A stretch of DNA of 32,592 nt, taken from positions 1-32,592 of the forward strand of contig NZ_JACSNP010000021.1 of assembly GCF_016900045.1 (NCBI RefSeq). The letters run 5' to 3'. This DNA is from Fusobacterium mortiferum (GTDB lineage: Bacteria; Fusobacteriota; Fusobacteriia; Fusobacteriales; Fusobacteriaceae). Positions 8,296 to 16,272 of this stretch are shown one piece after another. Position 1 is the stretch's first letter; every line of letters begins with the position of its first letter. Position numbers and translations under genes: made by a program. The notes beneath the pieces were generated by a model, which made no database searches, had not been told where the DNA came from, and saw only the letters and a list, made by a program, of their open reading frames with translations.

Positions 8296-9225
8296 GTGAA
8301 AAAGATAATTGCAGGAATAGTAGCTATATTTATACTATTCATAGGATTTATGTATGTAAAAAGCTCTGAACATCAGGGAGAAGAGGTAGAAAAAGTAACA
8401 ATCGAGCACTCTTTAGGAAGTGTAGAAGTTCCTAAAAATCCAAAGAGAATAGTTGTATTTGATTATGGAATATTAGATATCTTAGATACTTTACAAGCAA
8501 AGGTAATAGGTTTACCAAGAGATATGGTACCAGCTCACCTGTCTAAGTATAGTGATGAAAAGTATAAAAATTTAGGAAGTTTAAAAGAGCCAAATATCGA
8601 AAAAATATATGAAGCTAAGCCAGATTTAATAATTATTGCTGGAAGACAGAGAGATTTTTACTCTTCATTATCAAAAATAGCCCCAACAATTTTTGTAGAG
8701 ACATCATCTACTGATTATATGAATGGATTAAAAACTAATGTAGATATGTTAACAAAGATATTTGATAATTCTGAAGTATTAAAAGAAAAATATTCAGAAC
8801 TAGAGAAGAGAATGAATGAGATAAAAAATAAAGTTGAAGCTAAAAACTATAATGCAATGGTACTATTATCTAACAATGGAAGAATAGCTGCCTATGGGGA
8901 AAAATCAAGATTCTCTGTATTTTATGATTACTTAGGATTTAAAACAACTGGAGAGATAGTATCTAGTACTCATGGAAATAAAGTAACATTTGAGTATCTT
9001 TTAGAAAAAAATCCTGATTATATCTACATAATTGATAAGGCTGCTGTTGTTGGAGATAATTTATTAGCTAATAAGGCTTTTGATAATCCAATAGTAAAAT
9101 CTACTAAAGCTGCTCAAAATGGGAATATCATATTCCTAGATTCAGTAGTTTGGTATACAGCTAGTGGAGGACTAAAATCTACAGAGATAATGTTAAATGA
9201 AGTAGAAAAGTCTATCAATAAATAG
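8296..9225 (+). CDS. Siderophore-binding periplasmic protein, membrane-anchored (CeuE/YclQ-like)
   Basis: A 309-residue type III (FepB/BtuF-class) binding protein. The first lobe begins at VEVPKNPKRIVVFDYGILD and has LIIIAGRQRDFYSSLSKIAP; the second lobe includes TFEYLLEKNPDYIYIIDKAA. The N-terminus is one hydrophobic helix (residues 3-20) without a lipobox Cys, so it is either an uncleaved anchor or an ordinary signal peptide, not a lipoprotein. The start is GTG after AAGGAGG (8285-8291). It hands the iron complex from the receptor to the permeases and is the last gene of the operon. Confidence 0.85.
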   Translation: MKKIIAGIVAIFILFIGFMYVKSSEHQGEEVEKVTIEHSLGSVEVPKNPKRIVVFDYGILDILDTLQAKVIGLPRDMVPAHLSKYSDEKYKNLGSLKEPNIEKIYEAKPDLIIIAGRQRDFYSSLSKIAPTIFVETSSTDYMNGLKTNVDMLTKIFDNSEVLKEKYSELEKRMNEIKNKVEAKNYNAMVLLSNNGRIAAYGEKSRFSVFYDYLGFKTTGEIVSSTHGNKVTFEYLLEKNPDYIYIIDKAAVVGDNLLANKAFDNPIVKSTKAAQNGNIIFLDSVVWYTASGGLKSTEIMLNEVEKSINK

Positions 9226-9245
9226 AGTAAATTGAATAGTGAATA

Positions 9246-9283
9246 AAAAATCAAGAGTGGTAGAGATACTGTTCTTGATTTTT
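9246..9283 (+). terminator. Terminator of the iron-uptake operon
   Basis: AAAAATCAAGA (9246-9256) pairs with TCTTGATTTTT (9273-9283) around a 16-base loop and runs into a T-rich tail. It is 20 bp past the stop codon of the binding protein. Confidence 0.75.
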
Positions 9284-9329
9284 GTTGTAAATTGACATTT
9301 TATTAAAAAAGTAAAAGGAGAGGATATGT

Positions 9330-9743
9330 ATGTGGTTTTTTTATGCAATTTTGTCAGCTATATTTGCTGCTTTAACTTCAATATTAGCTAAGATGGGAAT
9401 GGGAGGTATTAGTTCAAATCTTGCAACAGCAATAAGGACAAGTGTGGTAGTGTTCATGGCTTGGGGAATGGTATTTATAACTAAGAGTGGAAATCAGATA
9501 GGGAATATTCCTGGAAGGGAGTGGCTTTTTTTAATTCTTTCAGGATTGGCAACAGGAGCTTCTTGGTTATGTTACTATAAAGCTTTACAGATAGGAGAGG
9601 TTTCTAAAGTTGTTCCAGTAGATAAATTCAGTATTGTTTTAACTCTTATTTTTGCTTTTCTTTTCTTAAAAGAGGTAGCTACTTTAAAAGTTGTTATTGG
9701 AGCTATTTTTATTACGATAGGAACTTTTATAATGATTTTGTAG
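9330..9743 (+). CDS. Small EamA/DMT-family transporter (single domain)
   Basis: This 137-residue membrane protein has about five helices and one EamA unit: ILSAIFAALTSILAKMGM at the N-terminus, then ASWLCYYKALQIGEVSKVVP and LIFAFLFLKEVATLKVVIGA. Canonical family members carry two such units (about 290 residues), so this one should act as a dimer. The ATG at 9330 has AAGGAG 9 bp upstream. An ATG at 9326 is out of frame. It stands alone between a terminator and a gene-poor stretch. The substrate is unknown. Confidence 0.8.
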   Translation: MWFFYAILSAIFAALTSILAKMGMGGISSNLATAIRTSVVVFMAWGMVFITKSGNQIGNIPGREWLFLILSGLATGASWLCYYKALQIGEVSKVVPVDKFSIVLTLIFAFLFLKEVATLKVVIGAIFITIGTFIMIL

Positions 9744-10034
9744 AAAATAGATATGTTGTTAAATAAAAGTGAATAAAAATTGAGAATATAGTGATAAAAA
9801 AGTTATAAAAATGTTGAAATTGAATGAAAATAGATTGTAATTTTGATGAGAATTTGGTAATATATTATAAATATGTAAAGTATATTTTAAAAGATAGGAA
9901 AACTTTATTTATAAGATGAGAATTAGAGCAGGTAAATGATAATGAAAAAATTAAGAGTATTAAGTATATTAATTTAAAAATATATTAAAAACAATTAATA
10001 TTTAATACCAATAATAGAGGAGATATTCTAAAAT
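9744..10034. other. AT-rich spacer with a possible promoter and a vestigial signal-peptide-like mini-ORF
   Basis: TTGATG (9843-9848) and TATAAA (9866-9871) with a 17-bp spacer form a fair plus-strand promoter, probably for the coiled-coil gene at 10035. Inside the leader, ATG at 9942 opens eleven codons (MKKLRVLSILI) ending at 9977. It reads like the start of a signal peptide cut short, possibly a decayed gene. Nothing else is seen. Confidence 0.4.
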
Positions 10035-10370
10035 ATGGCAATACTGGATATATTTTATAAAAATAAAAAACTAATACAGGAGCTAGAGGAATTAAAGTGT
10101 AAGTATAAAAATCTAGAAAGTAAACTTGAAGAAAAAGATAAAGAGTTAGAAACTTTAGTCTTGGAAAAAGAAGTATTAATGAGTAAAAATTTAAAAAAAG
10201 ATAATGAGATACTTAGTTTAAAGAAAAAAATAGGTTTATTTACTGTTAATTATAATACTGATAAATTTAAATATAAAAAATTGGAAGAAAAAATTTTAAT
10301 ATTAGAAAAAGAATATAGAAGAGTATCCGAGGAAAATAAAAAATTAAAAGAAAATTTTTTAGTTAAATAA
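10035..10370 (+). CDS. Small coiled-coil protein, unknown function
   Basis: A 111-residue Lys/Glu/Leu-rich protein predicted to be almost wholly coiled coil (heptad-like ELEELKCKYKNLESKLEEK and KLEEKILILEKEYRRVSEEN), with a short break near GLFTVNYNTD. No signal peptide. The GAGGAG ribosome site is about 12 bp before the ATG, slightly far. It precedes the defence-like helicase by 114 bp and might be a structural or adaptor partner, but nothing in it shows that. Confidence 0.6.
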   Translation: MAILDIFYKNKKLIQELEELKCKYKNLESKLEEKDKELETLVLEKEVLMSKNLKKDNEILSLKKKIGLFTVNYNTDKFKYKKLEEKILILEKEYRRVSEENKKLKENFLVK

Positions 10371-10414
10371 GTAAAATAATTAAGTAAAGTATAAAATATA
10401 AAATTATCAAGTAT

Positions 10415-10423
10415 TGCTATAAA
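10415..10423 (+). promoter_or_regulatory. Extended -10 promoter of the helicase-methyltransferase pair
   Basis: TGCTATAAA is a TG-n-TATAAA extended -10 element and no recognisable -35 accompanies it. Transcription would start near 10430, ahead of an AAGGTG ribosome site at 10441-10446. Confidence 0.45.
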
Positions 10424-10484
10424 ATAAAAAATTGTATTACAAGGTGAAATAAAAAATGGGTTAGTAACAAATAATAAAATAAAC

Positions 10485-12803
10485 ATGTATGAGGTTTTAA
10501 AAAAATCAATAAATGAATCTGATGAAATAATAATGAATGTTTCTTTTATAAGAGATTCTGGGATAAAACTCTTAATTGATGAATTGAAAGAAGCAAAGGA
10601 AAAAGGAAAGAAAATAAAAATTCTTACAAGTGACTATATGAGAGTTACGGAGCCAAATGCACTATATAGATTACTAGAGGTTGGAGGAGTAAAAATTTTT
10701 AATAATCCTTCAAATAAATCTTTCCATTCTAAAACCTATATATTTAAAAGAGAAAATCAGTTTGAGATATATATAGGTTCATCAAATATATCTTATTCAG
10801 CTCTTATAACAGGAGTAGAGTGGAATTACAATTTTATAAAAGAAAAAGATGCTGAAGTTGCCGAAATATTAGAAGAGTTTGGAGAACTCTATGAAAAAAA
10901 TAGTTTTGAATTAACTTTGGAATGGGTAAGAGAGTATGAAAAAAGATATAGAAAAAATGAATATGGTGAACTATTTGATAAAGATGAAAAATTAGAAAAT
11001 AGAGAAATAGAGCCAATAAAATTTCAAATACCAGCTCTTTATGAGCTTTCAAAAACTAGAGAAGAGGGCTACAAAAAAGCTTTAGTTATTGTAGGAACTG
11101 GACTGGGAAAAACATATTTATCCGTTTTTGATTCAAAGGCTTTTAATAAAATTCTTTTTATTGCTCATAGAGATGAGATATTGAGAGAAGCTAGAAAATC
11201 TTTTCAATCATTTTATGGAAATAAGAAAACTTATGGCTTTTTTAATGGTACGAAAAAAGAGAATAATAAGGATATTGTTTTTGCTAGTATTTCAACACTT
11301 TCAAAGGATGAGTACTTGAATGAAACTTGGTTTTCTAAAAAAAGTTTTGATTACATTGTAGTGGATGAATTTCATCATAGTAGCTCAAAAAGTTATTTAA
11401 AAGTTTTAAATTATTTTGAGCCAGAGTTTTTGTTGGGGCTGACTGCTACTCCAGATAGAAATGATAATGGGGATATATATAAACTTTGTGACTATAATAT
11501 AGCTTATGAATGTGATTTTAGAGTTGGAATAAATAATGGTTGGTTAGTTCCTTTTGAATATTTTGGAATATATGATGATACAGATTACTCTTTAATTCCT
11601 TGGAGAAGTGGAAAATATGATTTGTTAGCTTTGGAAAATGCCCTTGTAGTTGAAAAAAGAGTTGAGAATATTTTTAAAAAATATATGGAGTATAGAAAGA
11701 ATTTTACAGTTGGATTCTGTGCAAGTATTAACCATTGTAAAGTTATGAATGAGTATTTTAGGAAAAAAGGGATAAAAAGTGAAATAATAATAGGAGATAC
11801 TCCAATAGTTAAAAGACAAGAGATAATAGAGAGATTTCAGCAAAAGAAAATAGAGGTTATTTTTACAGTTGATATATTCAATGAAGGAGTGGATATTCCT
11901 TGTATAGATACTTTACTATTTTTACGTCCAACCCTTTCTTATACAATCTTTATTCAACAATTAGGAAGAGGACTTAGAACCTTTGATGGAAAAGATAAAT
12001 TAAGAGTGCTTGATTTTGTTGGAAACTATAAAGGTGCAGAGCTAAGACCAGCTTTTCTTACAGGAGAGTACAAAAGAGAAAAAAGTTCAATAAATGTAAT
12101 AGATAAAAATTATTTATTGCCAGAGGGATGTAGTACAGAGTTTGATTTTAAATTAATTGAATATTTTGAAAAGCTGAAAAGAAAGAATATAAAACAGGAA
12201 GAGCTTGTAAAATTGGACTACCAAAAATTAATGGAAGTTTTAGAGAAAGTTCCTACAATTATGGAAACTTATACCTTTGGAGAGATACCAGTACATATGT
12301 ATATAAAGACCTTTAAGAGTTGGTATAATTTTCAAAAAGAAATTGGTGTTCTGAATGAGCAACAAAAAAATTATTCTCAAAAAGCTATTGAATTTTTAAG
12401 CTTTTTAGAGAGTACTTCTATGACTAAATCCTATAAGATGCCTTTATTTTTAGCCTTATTTGATACTTTGAATAGAGAACAATCTATTGAAAAGATAGGA
12501 GAATATTTTAAAAAATTCTATCAAAACAAAAGATATGCTAAAGATTTAAATAATAAAAAACATATGGAATGGGAAAATTGGAGTAATAAAAAATTTGAAA
12601 AATTAGCAGAAGAGAATCCAATAAAGCATCTTACTGAAAAAGGTAAAAATATGGAATATTTTACTTATGAGGATAGAATATTTTCTCTAAATAAGGAACT
12701 TTATGAAGAGATATTGAGAAATAAAGAGCTTTTAAAAGAAATAAGGGAAAGAATAGAGTATAGGGTAATAAATTATTTCAGTAGAAAATATATGGAGGGA
12801 TAA
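10485..12803 (+). CDS. PLD-nuclease/superfamily 2 helicase fusion (defence-type)
   Basis: A 772-residue protein. Residues 1-130 form a phospholipase-D-like domain with one HxK motif (H81-S-K83) and GSSN at 98-101. Then comes an SF2 helicase: Walker A GTGLGKT (204-210), DEFHH box (294-298), LTATP (319-323), and in the second RecA domain GVDIPCIDTLLFLRP and QQLGRGLRT. A 250-residue C-terminal extension has no recognised motif. Such PLD-helicases are frequent in defence islands as restriction factors. The ATG at 10485 has no ribosome site, whereas an AAGGTG stands 39 bp upstream, so the true N-terminus may differ. The methyltransferase gene overlaps its stop codon (TAATG). Confidence 0.85.
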   Translation: MYEVLKKSINESDEIIMNVSFIRDSGIKLLIDELKEAKEKGKKIKILTSDYMRVTEPNALYRLLEVGGVKIFNNPSNKSFHSKTYIFKRENQFEIYIGSSNISYSALITGVEWNYNFIKEKDAEVAEILEEFGELYEKNSFELTLEWVREYEKRYRKNEYGELFDKDEKLENREIEPIKFQIPALYELSKTREEGYKKALVIVGTGLGKTYLSVFDSKAFNKILFIAHRDEILREARKSFQSFYGNKKTYGFFNGTKKENNKDIVFASISTLSKDEYLNETWFSKKSFDYIVVDEFHHSSSKSYLKVLNYFEPEFLLGLTATPDRNDNGDIYKLCDYNIAYECDFRVGINNGWLVPFEYFGIYDDTDYSLIPWRSGKYDLLALENALVVEKRVENIFKKYMEYRKNFTVGFCASINHCKVMNEYFRKKGIKSEIIIGDTPIVKRQEIIERFQQKKIEVIFTVDIFNEGVDIPCIDTLLFLRPTLSYTIFIQQLGRGLRTFDGKDKLRVLDFVGNYKGAELRPAFLTGEYKREKSSINVIDKNYLLPEGCSTEFDFKLIEYFEKLKRKNIKQEELVKLDYQKLMEVLEKVPTIMETYTFGEIPVHMYIKTFKSWYNFQKEIGVLNEQQKNYSQKAIEFLSFLESTSMTKSYKMPLFLALFDTLNREQSIEKIGEYFKKFYQNKRYAKDLNNKKHMEWENWSNKKFEKLAEENPIKHLTEKGKNMEYFTYEDRIFSLNKELYEEILRNKELLKEIRERIEYRVINYFSRKYMEG

Positions 12804-13381
12804 TGTCAGTAAATTTTTATAATGAAAATGCTGAGAACTTTTTTTCTCAAACTGTACGAGCTGATATGGGATTACTATATGAGAAGTTTTTATCTAAACT
12901 TCCAACTACTAAAGGTAAAATTTTGGATTTAGGTTGTGGAAGTGGAAGAGATAGTAAGCACTTTAAAGAGTTAGGATTTGAAGTTGTAGCCCTAGATTTA
13001 TCAGAAGAGTTAGCAAAAAAAGCTAGTGAATATATAGGACAAAAGGTTAATGTCCAAGATATGAGAGATTTAGAATTTGAAGATGAATTTATTGGAGTGT
13101 GGGCTTGTGCTTCAATATTACATTTACCAGTTGAGGATATAGAGATAGTGTTTAAAAAGGTATTTAAAAGTTTAAAAAAAGATGGTATTTTTTATCTATC
13201 TTTTAAATATGGGGAGAATGATTATATAAAAGATGGAAGAGAATTTACTTGCTTTACTCCAGAAAAATTTCTTCAATACTTTCCTCAATATAAAGAGAAT
13301 ATAATAGAAATCTTTGAAACTTCTGATGTTAGAGAAGGTAGGGAAGGGGAGAAGTGGTTTAATATTATAATGAGGGGTTAA
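12803..13381 (+). CDS. Class I SAM-dependent methyltransferase
   Basis: The 192-residue Rossmann methyltransferase has motif I ILDLGCGSG (residues 40-48), an acidic motif II (VVALDLS) and ASILHLPVEDIEIVFKKVFK typical of the small TehB/UbiE-like class. No DNA-methylase NPPY/DPPY motif is visible, so a small-molecule or tRNA substrate is as likely as DNA. It is translationally coupled to the PLD-helicase (TAATG, GGAGGG ribosome site). The stop codon lies at the edge of the inverted repeat that bounds the flipped segment, and overlaps the end of the minus-strand fragment by 4 bp. Confidence 0.85.
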   Translation: MSVNFYNENAENFFSQTVRADMGLLYEKFLSKLPTTKGKILDLGCGSGRDSKHFKELGFEVVALDLSEELAKKASEYIGQKVNVQDMRDLEFEDEFIGVWACASILHLPVEDIEIVFKKVFKSLKKDGIFYLSFKYGENDYIKDGREFTCFTPEKFLQYFPQYKENIIEIFETSDVREGREGEKWFNIIMRG

Positions 13382-13731
13382 AATTCGTATTTGTTTGAAA
13401 AGGTGAACTCTTTTAACGAAAAAATAAGCTTTTCAGGAGAATACTTTTTATAATGCCTAGATGTTATTGTAATAACTTCTCCATCTATAAAATATCTATT
13501 ATTAGATGCCCAAACACTTTTTTCTAAAAAGGCAAGTGGCTTATCTAAAAGTAATTCAATAAGTAATCTTTCTTCTGGAAAAATAGGACGTAAGTCAGAA
13601 GCTAAATAATCTATATTTTTCCCACAACAGGGACAGGTTAATTCCTCTCCCTGTTTTTTTATTATTGGTATTTTACAAGTATTACACCAATATATTAAAT
13701 CTTCATCATTAGTAACTATTTTATTTTCCAT
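13378..13731 (-). pseudogene. Detached N-terminal zinc-ribbon part of the PAPS-reductase-family protein
   Basis: This encodes 117 residues. A zinc ribbon (C16, C19, C33, C36: YWCNTCK and TCPCCGK) is followed by RPIFPEERLLIELLLDKPL and VWASNNRYFIDGE. In full-length relatives of the DndC-like PAPS reductase these elements form the N-terminus, directly before the stretch leading to the PP-loop. Here the ORF ends with FSNKYEF and a stop, while the plus-strand gene at 14007 begins with LSNKCEFFEKYIEKF. The two fit together in frame across a 19-bp inverted repeat. The ribosome site (AAGGA) lies in the end of the 70-residue ORF, 3 bp upstream. It is best seen as an exiled gene start, not an independent gene. 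Confidence 0.8.
13380..13398 (+). repeat. Left arm of the 19-bp inverted repeat (inversion breakpoint)
   Basis: AAAATTCGTATTTGTTTGA is the inverted copy of the right arm at 14028-14046, with 17 of 19 positions identical. It overlaps the stop codons of both the methyltransferase and the detached N-terminal fragment. Confidence 0.8.
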
Positions 13732-13734
13732 ATT

Positions 13735-13947
13735 TTACATTCCTTTTTCAGCTTGAGTAATTTTGTAGTTATCTATTTCTTCAATTTCATATTTTAAATA
13801 ATAGTTATTTCCATTTTTAACAATTCTTATTTTTTCTACATCAATCTCAATTTTATTTTTTATTAATTCCATTTTATTTTCAATGGCTTCTAAATAAGTT
13901 AAATTCTTCATTTTAAAAAGATTTTCTTTAGCTGTTTCTAAATTCAT
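13735..13947 (-). CDS. Small 70-residue protein inside the inverted segment
   Basis: A Lys/Glu-rich soluble protein (MNLETAKENLFKMKNLTYLE start), with a predicted helical N-terminus and beta-rich C-terminus (IRIVKNGNNYYLKYEIEEID). A strong GGAGGT ribosome site precedes the ATG. It is 3 bp upstream of the zinc-ribbon fragment and the two share direction, so they form one translation unit. In the flipped orientation it would be the first gene of the phosphorothioation-like operon. I do not recognise the family. Confidence 0.65.
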   Translation of the reverse strand: MNLETAKENLFKMKNLTYLEAIENKMELIKNKIEIDVEKIRIVKNGNNYYLKYEIEEIDNYKITQAEKGM

Positions 13948-14006
13948 AATTAAATACCTCCATTTATTTAAATAAGAAAATTTTTTATTTTATAAAAAAT
14001 TTACTT

Positions 14007-15353
14007 ATGCAAATAAAATTCTTTTTATCAAACAAGTGCGAATTTTTTGAAAAATATATTGAAAAGTTTATAAAAGCTAACAGAGGAAGACTGAATTATC
14101 TCTATGATGAAGCTTGTGAATTCATAAAGGAAACAAGTAAAGATTATCCCTTAGAAAATATCATCTTATCCTTTTCTGGAGGTAAAGATTCAACTGTATC
14201 AGCAGATTTAACAGTGAGAGCTCTAAGTGAACCAAGTCTTGTACATATTTTTGGAGATACTACTTTAGAATTTCCTATAACTATGGAGTATGTAAAAAGA
14301 TTTAGGGAGAATAATAGAAAGGCAATATTTAAAATAGCTAAAAATAAAGAACAAAATTTCTATAGGGTATGTGAAGATATTGGTCCACCTGCAAGAATGC
14401 TGAGATGGTGTTGTTCAATGTTTAAAACAGGACCAATAACAAGAGTTTTAAATAATCTATATAAAGATAAACAGGTTCTTACTTTTTATGGAATAAGAAA
14501 ATGTGAGTCTGTAAGTAGAAGTAAATATAATAGAGTTGAAAATAGTGCAGATGCTATAAAGATTAATAAGCAAACAGTAGCTTCTCCAATTTTTTATTGG
14601 AAAGATATAGATATTTGGCTTTATATCTTAGGGGAAAAAATTGATTTTAATGATGCTTATAGACTAGGTTATGACAGAGTTGGATGTTGGTGTTGTCCAA
14701 ATAATAATGAAAGGGCACAGTTTTTATCTAGTATATATATGCCAGAGGAGAGTAAAAAATGGAAAGAGTTTTTGATAGAGTTTGCTAAAAAAATAGGAAA
14801 ACCTGACCCAGAGGTATATGTAACTAGTGGGAAATGGAAAGCTAGACAAGGTGGAAATGGTTTGAAAGCCTCAGAGGATATCAAAATAAAATTTGCAAAC
14901 TGTACAGCTGAGGAGCATGCTAAGATTTATCAATTAAATAAGCCAATAGATGAGTGGTTTTATGAACTGTTTTTACCTTTTGGTAGATATGCCCCAGAAT
15001 TAGGAAGAAAATTAGTAAAAGAGAGAGTAATTGTGGATATAAAGACAAATATTCCAATAATATCAATACAGCCATTTGTACAAGAGGGATATGAGTATTC
15101 TGTCAAAGTGAAGACTATGAATATAGAAAAACATGAGGATATTCAAAGAATGATAGCTTATCAAATAAAAAAATATAATGCTTGTAGAAAATGCTTAAAA
15201 TGTGAATCATTATGTAAGTTTGGGGCTATTTCAATAAAATATGATGAATATCATATAAATGATAATAAATGTAAGAGATGTAAGATGTGTGTAACTCCAA
15301 AATACTTAGTTGGAGGATGCTTAATGGATAGATATTTGAAGACAAAAAATTAA
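14007..15353 (+). CDS. PAPS-reductase-family (DndC/BrxP-like) sulfurtransferase, N-terminus displaced
   Basis: The 448-residue body of an ATP-pyrophosphatase/PAPS-reductase protein: PP-loop SGGKDS (57-62), HIFGDTTLEFP, RWCC (133-136), CWCC (227-230), and a C-terminal bacterial-ferredoxin-like domain with C393-C396-C399-C403 and C422-C425-C428-C438 for Fe-S clusters. DndC of DNA phosphorothioation and BrxP of BREX type 4 belong to this family. The ATG at 14007 has no ribosome site. Relatives have about 110 more N-terminal residues with a zinc ribbon, which lie here on the opposite strand. Restoring the inversion gives a 552-residue protein (117 + 435). As read, the protein is probably not made, or is made poorly. 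Confidence 0.85.
   Translation: MQIKFFLSNKCEFFEKYIEKFIKANRGRLNYLYDEACEFIKETSKDYPLENIILSFSGGKDSTVSADLTVRALSEPSLVHIFGDTTLEFPITMEYVKRFRENNRKAIFKIAKNKEQNFYRVCEDIGPPARMLRWCCSMFKTGPITRVLNNLYKDKQVLTFYGIRKCESVSRSKYNRVENSADAIKINKQTVASPIFYWKDIDIWLYILGEKIDFNDAYRLGYDRVGCWCCPNNNERAQFLSSIYMPEESKKWKEFLIEFAKKIGKPDPEVYVTSGKWKARQGGNGLKASEDIKIKFANCTAEEHAKIYQLNKPIDEWFYELFLPFGRYAPELGRKLVKERVIVDIKTNIPIISIQPFVQEGYEYSVKVKTMNIEKHEDIQRMIAYQIKKYNACRKCLKCESLCKFGAISIKYDEYHINDNKCKRCKMCVTPKYLVGGCLMDRYLKTKN
14028..14046 (+). repeat. Right arm of the 19-bp inverted repeat (inversion breakpoint)
   Basis: TCAAACAAGTGCGAATTTT lies within codons 8-14 of the 14007 ORF. It matches the left arm in inverted orientation except for two positions flanking the centre (A/G at positions 9 and 11). 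Weaker similarity continues about nine bases into the segment. Confidence 0.8.
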
Positions 15354-15371
15354 AATAATTTGGAGAAGATG

Positions 15372-16259
15372 ATGAGTAAAATGAAGTTTAGAGGGCATGA
15401 GACCTTTTTTATTAGAAAAGGCTGGCTTAATAAAGGAATGAGAAATATATTAAAAGACCCTTATATTTTTATGGGAAGAAGTGGGAATCCTACTGATGTT
15501 TTAGGAATAGGAACTAATATGGTAAAGTCCTTGAGATATTGGTTACAAGTAGTAGGTCTTACTAATGAAAGAATGGTTGGAAAAAAATTACAAGAGTTGA
15601 CAGAAGTAGGAAAAATAATATATGAAAATGATCCGTATACAGAAGAGTTAGGAACCTTAGCAATACTGCATTATTATCTAGTTACAAATAAAGAAAATGC
15701 TACTTCTTGGTATTTTTTCTTCAATATTTTTAAAAATACAGAGTTTACTAAAGAAGATTTTATTACTCAACTAAAAAATTATATAAAATTAAATGGAGAA
15801 GAAACTTCTGAAAGAGTTTTAGATGATGATACTTCCTGTATTTTAAATACGTATATTCCAAGAGTAAAGCTATCTTCAACAAGAGTAAGTCCAGAGAGTA
15901 ATATAGATTGCCCATTAGGAGAGTTAAACCTATTAAATGTAATGAATAAAAAGGACAAAATTTATAAAAAAACTTCAATAGATGTGGAAAAATTAAATCC
16001 TCTAATAGCTTTAGCAATTATTTTAAAAGAAAATCCAGAGAGAAAAGAGATAAAAATTTCCTCTATACTCTCTGAAGAAAGAGGATTAGGAAAACTATTT
16101 AACTTGGATATGATAAACTTGATTCAAGTGTTATATAAATTAGAGAGAGCTGGGTATATAAAGGTTATAAGGACAGCTGGATTAGATGTAATTAGATTGG
16201 AAAAAGATATAGATTATATTACAGCTATAAAAGAGTATTATAATCTATTGAATAATTAG
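15372..16259 (+). CDS. DUF4007 family protein
   Basis: About 295 residues beginning MSKMKFRGHETFFIRKGWLN, the characteristic DUF4007 opening (F-x-GHETF, then a GWL motif). The ATG at 15372 is preferred, with GGAG 6 bp upstream; upstream in-frame TTG and ATG codons fit less well. DUF4007 genes are known beside PAPS-reductase genes in defence-type operons, but their biochemical role is not established. The C-terminal half (LYKLERAGYIKVIRTAGLDV) looks like a winged helix, which suggests DNA or protein binding. It sits 18 bp after the reductase and directly before the large ATPase. Confidence 0.8.
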   Translation: MSKMKFRGHETFFIRKGWLNKGMRNILKDPYIFMGRSGNPTDVLGIGTNMVKSLRYWLQVVGLTNERMVGKKLQELTEVGKIIYENDPYTEELGTLAILHYYLVTNKENATSWYFFFNIFKNTEFTKEDFITQLKNYIKLNGEETSERVLDDDTSCILNTYIPRVKLSSTRVSPESNIDCPLGELNLLNVMNKKDKIYKKTSIDVEKLNPLIALAIILKENPERKEIKISSILSEERGLGKLFNLDMINLIQVLYKLERAGYIKVIRTAGLDVIRLEKDIDYITAIKEYYNLLNN

Positions 16260-16272
16260 AGTGGAGAGAAAA

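Noticed and set aside
9942-9977. Eleven-codon ORF MKKLRVLSILI as a leader-peptide gene
   Set aside because: The ribosome site is weak and no attenuator follows; a vestigial signal peptide is as likely, so it is only mentioned inside the spacer entry.
12803-13381. Calling the methyltransferase a DNA modification methylase
   Set aside because: No NPPY, DPPY or PC catalytic motif is visible; the protein is short and of the general class I type.
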